Assembly (NCBI GenBank): GCA_016710525.1
Contig: JADJVQ010000030.1
Span: 1 to 64,000 of the forward strand
Origin: Burkholderiaceae bacterium
GTDB taxonomy: Bacteria; Pseudomonadota; Gammaproteobacteria; Burkholderiales; Burkholderiaceae_E
Reading direction: 5' to 3'
DNA length: 64,000 bases
Shown here: positions 1 to 7,394 of the stretch, piece after piece
How positions within the stretch are numbered: the stretch's first letter is position 1
Layout: the number at the start of each line of letters is the position of its first letter
Notes under the pieces: generated by a model
Database searches by the model: none
Told to the model about the DNA's origin: nothing
What the model saw: only the letters and a program-made list of their open reading frames with translations
Position numbers and translations under genes: made by a program

Positions 1-97
1 TGCGTGACGATTCGCGATCGTGAACTTTCGTCGAAATTCTTGACACCCGCGCACCCATTCAAGCCTGTGGGAACCCATGGCGACGGTAAATCATTGA

Positions 98-697
98 TTC
101 AGCTTCACCGCACCCGCCGAAGCCGCCGTTTCCGACTGTGAGGGCGTGGCGGGCAACCTCGTGACCAACTGCGGATTCGAAAACCGTAACGGAATCAACC
201 TGCCCGGTTGGACAACGGGAGGTGAACAGACCGTCTTTTCCCTGGCGTTCGGGCAGCACTCCGGCGATCGGTTCGGCCTCATGAAAGCGGACAGCGGCAA
301 TTTCGTGACGATGAGTCAGACCGTTGGCGGCCCCGGCACCTACGACGTCTCTTTCTGGCTGGCCTATTACTCCTCCGGCCTTCTGCTGCCACAGGAGTTC
401 TCGATCTCCCTAGGCGATCAGACGCTGACGTCGGTGAATCGGCCCATCGTGACACCGCAGAATTGGGTGTGGGAGCAATTCACATTCAACGGGGTGACGA
501 CGAGCAGTCAGGCAACGCTGCTGTTCACGTACAACAACCTCTTCGTGCCGAATGTTCAGACGGCCGACTTGCTGATCGACGACATCGTGATCACCGGGGG
601 CCCGACTGCGGGCGCGGTCCCGAAGCCGGCTTCGTTGGCGCGGCTCGGCTTGGGCTTCGCCGCGATCGCCGCCACGCGGCGACGCCGGGTTCGCTGA
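98..697 (+). pseudogene. Decayed PEP-CTERM domain protein lacking its signal peptide
   Basis: The frame opens right after a TGA at 95-97 and the first usable start is a GTG at 146, giving 183 residues. The N-terminal part contains the LVTNCGFE-type opening and a beta-sandwich-like middle (residues ~30-150) typical of small secreted PEP-CTERM proteins. The C-terminus is a recognisable PEP-CTERM tail: Pro-Lys-Pro-Ala-Ser, a hydrophobic helix, then a run of arginines. Two defects stand out. The signal peptide is missing; only the AEAAVS stretch that would precede cleavage survives, downstream of the stop. The diagnostic PEP is PKP. Such proteins are normally exported by Sec and sorted by exosortase; this copy probably is not. 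It could be a true pseudogene or a frameshift artefact at the 5' end. No exosortase gene is in the window. Confidence 0.7.
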
Positions 698-715
698 CGA
701 TCCGCGACCGAACTT

Positions 716-820
716 CCGCAGTTGCAGGCGCCGGGTCGGGTTGTCGAAACGCTCGATGTCGTCAAACACGCCAGCGCGAGCCTGGTCTCGCGTCCTGTAG
801 ACCTTGCTGGCCGTTCCCAG
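716..820 (-). mobile_element. IS3-family transposase (OrfB) C-terminal fragment
   Basis: On the minus strand about 35 codons read TASKVYRTRDQARAGVFDDI followed by ERFDNPTRR, a close match to the conserved end of the IS3-family DDE transposase (usual form ..YPTRDQARADVFDYIERFYNPTRRHS..). The HSxLGYLSP motif that should follow is absent, so the relic is truncated on that side, and no upstream catalytic part is present. No terminal repeats could be defined. It lies between the broken PEP-CTERM gene and the kinase cassette. The rest of 698-1010 shows no gene. Confidence 0.72.
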
Positions 821-1010
821 GACAAGCGCGTCACGCCGGACTCGGCGATCACAACTGTCGCCGCTTTTTACAGCCGGCCACCCGAACCTAAGTCATCAAA
901 TTGCAACATATTGATTAATCGAGAGTTTTCGATTTAGGCACGAAATGTGCTTGGAACTTGAGCAGCGGGATCGATCCCGACCCTTTTCAGCGAACCTGAT
1001 ACGGACCTAT

Positions 1011-1343
1011 ATGACCGACCCATCTCAAGAGCGCGAAGTCGGGCCAGCAGCCGCGGACCAGCCACCGCCCCCGTCCGTGGCGGCACGCCGAGGGTTTCTT
1101 GGCCGGGGAGCCCGTGCCGGTGTCGGCGTCGGCCTGGCGGTGCTCACGGTTCACCATCGGCGCAGCCTGGCCGAAACGGTCGAGATCTCCAGCCCCGAGG
1201 CCTGCGCATCCATGGGCGGCACTTTCGAAGTCGTCGATGAGATCGACAGTGCGACGGGCGCCTCCTTTTCCTACAAGGTCTGCCACAGGTCTTCGTTGGG
1301 CATCTTCACCGGGGGATCGGGAGGACCTGCTCCCAGGCCATGA
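1011..1343 (+). CDS. Small Tat-like secreted protein with two cysteines, candidate substrate of the kinase cassette
   Basis: This 110-residue protein starts at the ATG at 1011; an in-frame ATG at 945 would add 22 residues, and neither has a strong ribosome site. After a proline-rich leader it has a twin-arginine segment (ARRGFLGRG), a short hydrophobic run (GVGVGLAVLTV) and then the mature part. The mature part holds two cysteines in the arrangement Cys-x3-Gly-Gly ... Tyr-x-x-Cys and a Gly/Pro tail. That spacing recalls DUF333-type small secreted proteins, but the match is only by motif. It is the first gene of a group that continues with a PqqD-like protein and an HprK-like kinase, so it is a candidate substrate, not a proven one. 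Conserved Ser/Thr residues (for example in ISSPEACAS) would be possible phosphorylation sites. Confidence 0.55.
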   Translation: MTDPSQEREVGPAAADQPPPPSVAARRGFLGRGARAGVGVGLAVLTVHHRRSLAETVEISSPEACASMGGTFEVVDEIDSATGASFSYKVCHRSSLGIFTGGSGGPAPRP

Positions 1344-1358
1344 CCGGCCCGAGGCGGC

Positions 1359-1378
1359 GCCGTGCCCGAGGGCACGGC
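1359..1378. other. Perfect hairpin between small protein gene and pqqD-like gene
   Basis: GCCGTGCCC and GGGCACGGC form a perfect 9-bp stem with only GA between them (in practice 8 bp with a 4-nt loop). It sits 16 bp after the stop of the small secreted protein and ~70 bp before the PqqD-like start. There is no U-tract, so it is more likely an RNA stabiliser or processing stem than a terminator. It could set a higher transcript level for the first gene. Confidence 0.45.
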
Positions 1379-1450
1379 ATCACACCGTCTGCGCGGGCCG
1401 CGCGCTCCTTGCCCTACTGCATCCCAGCCCAGTTCCGCGGCGCTTAGGAC

Positions 1451-1744
1451 GTGCCTGATCCGACCCGCTGGCGTTCGACCCGCCCTGGCGAAACCCACAT
1501 CCGGCACTGGGATTCCGACTATGTCGTCTACAACCCGCTCTCCGGAAGCACGCATTTCTTCGACGAGCTGACCGGCCAACTGCTGGTGGCCATCGTGGCC
1601 GGCACCGTCACACAGGAACAGCTGCTGGCCCTTGCCGGTTCGGCGCTCGGAATCCCGGACGACGCCTTTCCGCTGGAAGATCTGCGCGAACGCCTGTCGA
1701 TCCTGTTCGACCTCGGCCTCATCGAGCCCGCCGAATCGTGCTGA
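1451..1744 (+). CDS. PqqD-like peptide chaperone (RiPP recognition element type)
   Basis: The product has 97 residues. The GTG at 1451 is the only good start and lies after a stretch with no competing gene. The protein has the PqqD/RRE outline: a beta-rich N-terminal half (YVVYNPLSGSTHFFDELTGQ, the usual 'hxhxNpxtgxxhxLdxxg' pattern) followed by helices ending in LxxLGLIxP. PqqD-type domains bind leader peptides and present them to modifying enzymes. The stop overlaps the next start by 7 nt, so it should be made in step with the kinase. From memory, NCBIfam names this branch 'HPr-rel-A system PqqD family peptide chaperone'; that was not checked here. Confidence 0.8.
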   Translation: MPDPTRWRSTRPGETHIRHWDSDYVVYNPLSGSTHFFDELTGQLLVAIVAGTVTQEQLLALAGSALGIPDDAFPLEDLRERLSILFDLGLIEPAESC

Positions 1745-2667
1745 TCGAGCAGATTCCGGCGCCCCAGCTGGCACGCCGCCTGCGCACGGAGGGTGTGCGC
1801 CTGACCACCGGGGCGTTCACCGTCCACCTCCACCTGTCCGGAAGGACCGTCGTTCAGGAGTTCGCCCGCCTGTATGCCCGCTATCCGGTCGAGCAGCAGC
1901 CCGGCATCGACGATGCCCGGATTCGGGTGGGCCCGGCGCCCTGGTATCGGCGCCTGGGCGGCGCGACGGCGCACACCTTTGCCGACGAGTTCCCCGCGGT
2001 CAAGCCGGTTCCGATGGATCGGGCCTTCACGGCGCTCGAAACTGGCCTGAACTGGGGGGTGATGCGTTCCGGCGCCGCGCCGATCATCATGCATTCGGCC
2101 GTGCTGGAGCGGCACGGCCGGGCGATGCTGATGCCGGCGCCGTCCGGATCCGGCAAGAGCACCCTGGCTGCCGCGCTCGCGTTGCGCGGCTGGCGGCTGC
2201 TGTCCGATGAAATGGCGGTCTTTTCGTTCGAGGACTTCGAGGTCATCCCCAACCCGAGGCCGGTCTCGCTGAAGAACAAAGCGATCGAGGTGATCGGGGC
2301 CTTCGCGCCGGATGCGATCTTTTCGCGAACCTTCGTCGGTACCCCGAAGGGCGACGTCGCCTACATGCGCGCACCGGACGAGGCGCTCGCGCGCCTGCAC
2401 CAGCGCGCGCGCCCGAACCTCGTGCTGATTCCGAAATACCAGGCCGGCGCCGACACGACCTTGCGCAGGCTGGGGCGCTCCGAGGCGTTCAATTGGCTGA
2501 TCGAAAGCACCGGCAGCTACCCGACCATGCTGGACACCGGTTTCGGCCTGCTGGCCAGGCTGGTCGAATCCTGCGGACTGTATGCGCTCGAGTACTCGAA
2601 CCTCGACCAGGCCATCGCGCTGCTGACCCGCGTGTCGGATGAGCATGAAAACTCCGATCCTGACTGA
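1738..2667 (+). CDS. HprK-related kinase A
   Basis: The product has 309 residues and begins at a GTG inside the end of the pqqD-like gene. Residues ~134-142 are a P-loop (APSGSGKST), preceded by a beta strand (GRAMLMP), as in HPr serine kinase/phosphorylase and PEP carboxykinase folds. A LLSDEMAVF strand at ~155-163 supplies the acidic metal site. The N-terminal ~110 residues are not the usual HprK domain. True HprK phosphorylates Ser46 of HPr; relatives in lasso-peptide clusters phosphorylate a serine of the precursor peptide. No HPr or PTS gene is nearby, but a PqqD-like protein is directly upstream and a nucleotidyltransferase-fold gene overlaps downstream by 29 nt. A peptide or small-protein kinase is therefore the best inference. 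Confidence 0.82.
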   Translation: MLIEQIPAPQLARRLRTEGVRLTTGAFTVHLHLSGRTVVQEFARLYARYPVEQQPGIDDARIRVGPAPWYRRLGGATAHTFADEFPAVKPVPMDRAFTALETGLNWGVMRSGAAPIIMHSAVLERHGRAMLMPAPSGSGKSTLAAALALRGWRLLSDEMAVFSFEDFEVIPNPRPVSLKNKAIEVIGAFAPDAIFSRTFVGTPKGDVAYMRAPDEALARLHQRARPNLVLIPKYQAGADTTLRRLGRSEAFNWLIESTGSYPTMLDTGFGLLARLVESCGLYALEYSNLDQAIALLTRVSDEHENSDPD

Positions 2668-3781
2668 TCCGGGGCTGCGCGAGCTGATCGGCGTGCTCCG
2701 CGATCCGGCCGCCACGGTGAGCCTCGCGCCCGGGCAATGGAATCAGGTGCTGTACCGGGCGCGTGAGCACGGACTCGCCGCCCGGGTCGCATCCGACCTG
2801 TACCGCCTGGGCCTGTTCGAACGGGCGCCCGCGAAGGCTCGGGTCCACCTCCAGGCAGCCGCGATCGCCTGTCGCTCCGCACAGACCGCGGTCGGCTACG
2901 AGCTCGATCGCATGCGCCGGGCACTCGAGCTGAGTGGTGTCGAGGTGCCGGTGATCGTTCTCAAGGGCGCCGCCTACAAGCTCGCGGACCTCCCTGCCTC
3001 CCGTGGCCGCTTCATCGGCGATCTGGATCTGATGGTGGCGTTCGACCATGTCGACACGGTCGAAGGCGCCCTGCTGGCGAAGGGCTGGGAGAGCTCGAAG
3101 CTGAACGCCTATGACGAGCGCTACTACCGCGAATGGATGCACGAGATTCCGCCGCTGCAGCATCCGGAGCGCGATACCCCGATCGATCTGCATCACACGA
3201 TCCTGCCGCGAACCGCCCGCGCCAGGCCGGATACGGCGGCACTGCTGGCGGCCGCGGTACCCGTCGGCCAGGGGAATCTCAGGGTGCTGTCGCCGCCCGA
3301 CATGGTGCTGCACGGCGCGGTTCATCTGTTTCACGGCGAATCGGGGAAACCGCTGCGCGACCTGCTGGACCAGTGTGACCTGATCGGGCATTTCAGCAGC
3401 GTCCCGGGCTTCTGGGCGGCATTGCTGGAACGTGCCCAGCGCCATCAGCTGGGCCGCACGCTGTATTACTCGCTGCGTTATGCGCAAGGCTTGCTCGGTG
3501 CGCCTGTGCCCTCCGAGGTCCAGCGGGCCGCCGAGCGCTGGCGCCCGCCCCCGGCACTGCGGCCGGTGATGGATCGCCTGCTGATTTCATACCTGCTCTC
3601 GACGCCGGGCGAGGCCGCGGCGCGCCGTTCGGCGATCACCGATGCGCTGATGCTGGCGCGCTCGCACTGGCTGAAGATGCCCTTCGGCCTGCTGGTGCGC
3701 CACCTCGCGGTGAAGGCACGGGCCCGCTATGATAAAAGGCAGGACGAACTCGTCGGCGACGACGATGCCCTGCCGCGTTAG
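2639..3781 (+). CDS. Nucleotidyltransferase family protein (NTP_transf_5-like) of the kinase cassette
   Basis: The product has up to 380 residues (ATG at 2639, with a second ATG two codons later). The signature is GRFIGDLDLMV at about residues 121-131, the Gly-x-Asp-x-Asp metal-binding strand of the nucleotidyltransferase fold (PF14907 type), followed by an IDLHH segment. The C-terminal half is helical and of unknown role. Its start lies inside the kinase gene, implying coupled translation. In lasso-peptide loci a similar protein accompanies the HprK-like kinase, where it is thought to extend or alter the phosphate modification. Here the same pair occurs without the lasso protease and cyclase. 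Function of this copy is inferred only from that company. Confidence 0.72.
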   Translation: MSMKTPILTDPGLRELIGVLRDPAATVSLAPGQWNQVLYRAREHGLAARVASDLYRLGLFERAPAKARVHLQAAAIACRSAQTAVGYELDRMRRALELSGVEVPVIVLKGAAYKLADLPASRGRFIGDLDLMVAFDHVDTVEGALLAKGWESSKLNAYDERYYREWMHEIPPLQHPERDTPIDLHHTILPRTARARPDTAALLAAAVPVGQGNLRVLSPPDMVLHGAVHLFHGESGKPLRDLLDQCDLIGHFSSVPGFWAALLERAQRHQLGRTLYYSLRYAQGLLGAPVPSEVQRAAERWRPPPALRPVMDRLLISYLLSTPGEAAARRSAITDALMLARSHWLKMPFGLLVRHLAVKARARYDKRQDELVGDDDALPR

Positions 3782-3820
3782 CGGCGACCCCATCGGGCCT
3801 GTCCGGCCCGACACACCGCG

Positions 3821-4120
3821 ATGACGACAACTTCCTTGAGCGACTGGCACGAAGTCGGTGAATTCGAGATCGAAACCGGGCTCGGCACGTCGATGACGGT
3901 CCCGATCAGTGTGGCGCGGGATGCGCACGGCAGCTTCCATGTCCGGGTCGCCGACGACGACGCCAGCGTCGAGCGGATCGACACGCCGGCCCTGCTGGTC
4001 GGCTATTTCGCGAACTATGGCGCCCCCTACCTGATCGACCTGCGCAACGCTCTCGCCGGCATCGACGGCTTCGACGAGATCTGCCGGATGGCCGACCAGC
4101 AGCTCAGGCACCGTCCCTAG
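3821..4120 (+). CDS. Small acidic hypothetical protein
   Basis: This 99-residue protein has no signal peptide or membrane segment. I do not recognise a family. It is acidic, with an N-terminal beta-rich half (EVGEFEIETGLGTSMTVPIS) and a helical C-terminus ending in histidine and arginine. It begins 39 nt after the nucleotidyltransferase gene on the same strand, so it may be the last member of the kinase cassette, but no overlap supports this. The following gene has its own promoter and ribosome site. Confidence 0.55.
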   Translation: MTTTSLSDWHEVGEFEIETGLGTSMTVPISVARDAHGSFHVRVADDDASVERIDTPALLVGYFANYGAPYLIDLRNALAGIDGFDEICRMADQQLRHRP

Positions 4121-4210
4121 GCCGCGTCTCGATCCGTTGCCCGAGCCCCGACTTTTCCCGCCCGGGCTCCACCCGCACGCCGTTGCGGCGACTCGGCACC
4201 GAGGGCAGGC

Positions 4211-4240
4211 TTGACGCACACTGAGCCCCTGCTCTCTACT
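4211..4240 (+). promoter_or_regulatory. Candidate sigma-70 promoter for the dienelactone hydrolase gene
   Basis: TTGACG (4211-4216) and TCTACT (4235-4240) are separated by 18 bp and lie ~35 bp ahead of the start at 4274. The gene also has a strong ribosome site (AAAGGAG at ~4260-4266). Confidence 0.4.
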
Positions 4241-4273
4241 TCCCTCCTTTCACCCACCTAAAGGAGCGAGACC

Positions 4274-4960
4274 ATGGGATCCACCGTCACCTTCAAGCGA
4301 CCCGACGGCCAAACCGTGCAGGGATACCTGGCCGAGGCCGCCAATGCGCGGGCCTCGGTCGTGGTCATCCAGGAATGGTGGGGCCTGAACGACCAGATCC
4401 GCGGCGTCGCCGATCGTCTGGCGCTGGCCGGCTACACCGCGCTGGTGCCCGACCTGTATCGCGGCAAATCGACTATCGAGGCCGAGGAAGCCCACCACCT
4501 GATGTCGGCCCTGAACTTCGGCGAGGCGGCATCGCAGGACATCCGCGGCGCGGCGCAGTACCTGAAGTCCCGCGGCGGGAAGGTCGGCGTGACCGGCTAT
4601 TGCATGGGCGGCGCACTGACCGTGCTGTCGATGGTCATGGTGCCCGAGGCCGACGCCGGCGTGGTCTGGTATGGCTACCCGCCGCTGGAGTTCGTCGATG
4701 CCTCGAAGATCAAGGCCCCGCTGATCGCGCATTGGGCCGAGCAGGATGCGGCATTCCCGATCGCCACCGTCGATGCGCTCGAGGAAAAGCTTCGCGCGGC
4801 CAAGGTCAGCTACACCGGCTATCGCTACCTTGCCCAGCACGGCTTTGCCAACGAGACGGCGCAGGGCCCGCGCCGCCTGGCGATGACCCAGTACGACGCC
4901 GCGTGGGCGCAGGCCGCCTGGGACCGCACCTTCTCGTTCTTCGGCACGCACCTCGGCTGA
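4274..4960 (+). CDS. Dienelactone hydrolase family protein
   Basis: The product has 228 residues, the usual length of a single-domain dienelactone hydrolase, and starts 7 bp after a strong AAAGGAG site. The nucleophile motif Gly-Tyr-Cys-Met-Gly-Gly puts the catalytic cysteine at about residue 110. The acid (EQDAAF, ~Asp158) and the base (AQHGF, ~His189) complete the Cys-Asp-His triad. The family hydrolyses the lactone formed in chlorocatechol degradation, though many members act on other esters or lactones. The protein is cytosolic, with no signal peptide. It stands alone between a promoter and a convergent gene, so its real substrate is not shown by context. Confidence 0.9.
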   Translation: MGSTVTFKRPDGQTVQGYLAEAANARASVVVIQEWWGLNDQIRGVADRLALAGYTALVPDLYRGKSTIEAEEAHHLMSALNFGEAASQDIRGAAQYLKSRGGKVGVTGYCMGGALTVLSMVMVPEADAGVVWYGYPPLEFVDASKIKAPLIAHWAEQDAAFPIATVDALEEKLRAAKVSYTGYRYLAQHGFANETAQGPRRLAMTQYDAAWAQAAWDRTFSFFGTHLG

Positions 4961-5061
4961 CCTTGGCTGCGGGGGGCACGACGCCCTCCGCCCGAAGCGG
5001 TATTCCCGCCCACGGCCATCAAGTCCACACTGGATCGCGGCAAGGTGGCGACACCCGTGCG

Positions 5062-5244
5062 ATGTCGCATCGGACCGCCACCCTGCTCGATCGCAGCCAA
5101 TGGACCGAGATCACCTGGCCGCCCCAGGCCCAGGACGGTTCGCGCATCGATACCCCGGCGATCGAAGCGGCCATCCGGACCGTCTGGGAAACAAGCAGCG
5201 CCGCGCTGCTGACCGACGCGGAAATCGTCACCCTGTACTCCTAG
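5062..5244 (+). CDS. Possible small protein of 60 residues
   Basis: An open frame with an ATG at 5062 encodes 60 residues with a balanced composition, unlike typical shadow frames (MSHRTATLLDRSQWTEITWP at the start, AEIVTLYS at the end). No family is recognised and the ribosome site is poor. It fills the otherwise empty 330-bp gap between two convergent genes. Confidence 0.3.
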   Translation: MSHRTATLLDRSQWTEITWPPQAQDGSRIDTPAIEAAIRTVWETSSAALLTDAEIVTLYS

Positions 5245-5293
5245 CGGGAGACGCGCTGCGTACGGGCGTGGCGCAGCGATAGCCGTGAGCCGA

Positions 5294-6184
5294 TCAGTCG
5301 CGGCCCCCGTCGAAACACAGAAAACCGTGGCTGATCGCCGGCTGCCCGTCCTGCGTGAACAGCGAAAAGAACAGGACACCGTCTTCCTCGCCATCGATCT
5401 GCAGCGCCAGGGTCGAGGGCATCAGGACCATGGCGGCGAAGCGGCCGCCCAGGCGGCGCACCCGGCCCGGGTCGCCGCCCAGGCGGGCATCGACCAGCCG
5501 GGTCACGGCCAGCGCGAGTGTGGCGGTGCCGTGCAGGATGATGTCCGGCAGGCCCGCAGCCAGTGCCACCTTGCGGTCGGTATGGATGGGGTTCCAGATC
5601 CGCGCACATTCGGTGTACGTATGCGCGAGCCCCGCCGGCACCGGGATGGCCAGCCGTTCGCCGGCCGATGGCGCTGCATTTGACGGACCGGCCTGCCGGG
5701 GCGCCGGCAGCGCCGGCGGCTGCTCCAGCCAGGCCGGTTCGCCCTGGACGGCCACGCCGCGGCTGATGCCCAGCTGGAAGGTTCGGCAGACGAGTGCGCC
5801 ACTCTCGTCGAAGGTGTCCAGTCGGATCGTCTGCGCCGCGCCAGGCTTGATCGCCTGCAGCCCGATCACCGTGGCTCGGGTCTGCAAACGCTCGCCCGCC
5901 CGGATCTGGCGGACGATGTGCAGATCATGGGCGGCATGCACTCCCCGTGCGCGCTCTTCGGGCGTGACGGTTTCGAACCCACGAAGCTGGCGGCTGGCCA
6001 GGATGACCGGCCACTCCAGGCAAACGGGGAATACCGGATGCGCCACGACATCGCAGCCCTGGGTATCCATGTAGCGCGGGTTCAGATCGTGCAGACCGGC
6101 TCCGTAGGCCATCACCCAGCGGGCATCGACGTCGTGCGCGAATGCGGGGGTCTGGGCACCCACCATGGTCGTGTTCAGCGGCAT
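5294..6184 (-). CDS. MaoC-like (hotdog-fold) dehydratase family protein
   Basis: The product has 296 residues, read from the ATG at 6184; the frame stays open upstream but the MPLNTTMVGA start matches the domain. It is a double hotdog protein. The N-terminal half carries a FAS1-type dehydratase-like domain (RWVMAYGAGLHDLNPRYMDT). The C-terminal half carries the MaoC/PaaZ hydratase motif (ARIWNPIHTDRKVALAAGLPDIILHGTA; the Asn-Pro-Ile-His and later His-Gly form the active site). Members hydrate or dehydrate acyl-CoA esters in fatty acid, aromatic or branched-acid degradation. It is divergent from the dioxygenase gene, with 224 bp between the starts that contain a long inverted repeat. Confidence 0.82.
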   Translation of the reverse strand: MPLNTTMVGAQTPAFAHDVDARWVMAYGAGLHDLNPRYMDTQGCDVVAHPVFPVCLEWPVILASRQLRGFETVTPEERARGVHAAHDLHIVRQIRAGERLQTRATVIGLQAIKPGAAQTIRLDTFDESGALVCRTFQLGISRGVAVQGEPAWLEQPPALPAPRQAGPSNAAPSAGERLAIPVPAGLAHTYTECARIWNPIHTDRKVALAAGLPDIILHGTATLALAVTRLVDARLGGDPGRVRRLGGRFAAMVLMPSTLALQIDGEEDGVLFFSLFTQDGQPAISHGFLCFDGGRD

Positions 6185-6240
6185 GTTGGTCTTTCTCGGG
6201 AGGCGGCAGGACAGCCCGGTATTCTCGCCGGCGCCCTTGC

Positions 6241-6272
6241 CGCCGCAAACCCTGCTGCGGCGGTTTGCGGCG
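6241..6272. promoter_or_regulatory. 11-bp inverted repeat in divergent promoter region
   Basis: CGCCGCAAACC (6241-6251) and GGTTTGCGGCG (6262-6272) are perfect inverted arms around 10 bp. The repeat lies 56 bp before the MaoC-like start and ~137 bp before the dioxygenase start. It may be an operator shared by the divergent genes or an RNA stem; there is no U-tract. Confidence 0.45.
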
Positions 6273-6408
6273 CCGCAGGGCGAACTGCGCCCAGATCGGA
6301 CATGTCTCAAGCGGCAGCGCGTCACGTTTCGGAACGCCCGGCACTCACGACATGGCGACCCGCGGTTCGGGCATCATGAGCGCACGCCGACGACCGCCAG
6401 GAGACACC

Positions 6409-7284
6409 ATGCCGTTGAGCTTTACGCCACTGAGCCAGCACTTTGCCGCCGAAGTCAGCCCGGTCGACCTGCGCGCAGTCCGCGACCGTGCCACGCTCGA
6501 ACAGATCCGCGCCGGCATGGACCGGTACGGCGTGCTCGTGTTTCGCGAGCAGGCCTTCACCGACGACGAACAGCTGGACTTCGCCCAGCGCTTCGACGGC
6601 ACGCTTCACGCCAAGACTTCCGCATCGGTGCTGGCCAAGAACCGCTTCGGCAACGAGGCCCTCACCGACATCTCCAATGTGAATGCCCAGGGCGAGATCC
6701 TGGCCGCCGACGATCGCCGCCGCGCCGGCTCGCTCGCCAATCGGCTGTGGCATACCGATGCCTCCTTCGAGGACCCGGCCGGCCGCTATTCGATGCTGTC
6801 GGCCCGGGTGATTCCGCCGGTGCCCGCCGACACCGAGTTCGCCTGCATGCGCGCGGCCTACGATGCGCTCGATGAACAGACCAAGGCGCGGATCGCCGAG
6901 CTTCGGGTGTTTCACTCGATCGTCTACTCCCGTCACGTGCTCGGCTTTGAATTCAGCGAGGACGAGAAGGCCCGGCTCAAGGGGGCCGTGCATCCGCTGG
7001 TGCGGCTGATTCCGGGTTCAGGGCGGCGAGCCTTGTATCTGGCCTCGCACGCCGCCGAGGTCGTCGGCTGGCCGATTCCCGAAGGCAGGCTGCTGCTGCA
7101 TGACCTGATCGAGCACGCAACGCAGCCTCAGTTCCGGTACCGGCACCCATGGCGGGTCCACGACTTCGTGATCTGGGACAACCGCGCCACCATGCACCGC
7201 GCCAGTTCGTTCGACGACAAGACCTACCGGCGCGAGTTGCGCCGGACCACCACGCTGGACCTGCCCCTGCCCAGCACGGCCTGA
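6409..7284 (+). CDS. TauD/TfdA family alpha-ketoglutarate-dependent dioxygenase
   Basis: The product has 291 residues, with its start at 6409 behind an AGGAGA site. It has the iron-binding facial triad: His-Thr-Asp in WHTDASF (about His115 and Asp117) and the distal histidine in NRATMHRAS (~His263). The arginine that holds 2-oxoglutarate follows in RRELRRTT. The sequence is closest in style to TfdA (2,4-D dioxygenase) and related ether- or sulfonate-cleaving enzymes, which oxidise the substrate with O2 and 2-oxoglutarate and release succinate. The substrate is not evident. A Bug receptor and a reductase lie convergent to it. Confidence 0.9.
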   Translation: MPLSFTPLSQHFAAEVSPVDLRAVRDRATLEQIRAGMDRYGVLVFREQAFTDDEQLDFAQRFDGTLHAKTSASVLAKNRFGNEALTDISNVNAQGEILAADDRRRAGSLANRLWHTDASFEDPAGRYSMLSARVIPPVPADTEFACMRAAYDALDEQTKARIAELRVFHSIVYSRHVLGFEFSEDEKARLKGAVHPLVRLIPGSGRRALYLASHAAEVVGWPIPEGRLLLHDLIEHATQPQFRYRHPWRVHDFVIWDNRATMHRASSFDDKTYRRELRRTTTLDLPLPSTA

Positions 7285-7285
7285 A

Positions 7286-7387
7286 CGGCGCCCGGTGGTC
7301 GGCGCGGGTTCGCTTGCCCCGGTCCGTCGCCCTGCCCGGGCCCATGACCCGATTCGGGACCTCTGGCCGACCCGGGTCCGGGCGCCG
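7286..7387. repeat. Distant 10-bp inverted repeat spanning a convergent gene junction
   Basis: CGGCGCCCGG at 7286-7295 and its exact reverse complement at 7378-7387 border the 110-bp space between the dioxygenase and Bug receptor stops. Pairing would close a large stem-loop. No U-tract follows, so a role in termination is only possible. Confidence 0.3.
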
Positions 7388-7394
7388 ACTCAGC

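Noticed and set aside
40..68. TTGACA at 40-45 as a promoter for the first gene
   Set aside because: No acceptable -10 lies at 16-18 bp, and the gene behind it is broken.
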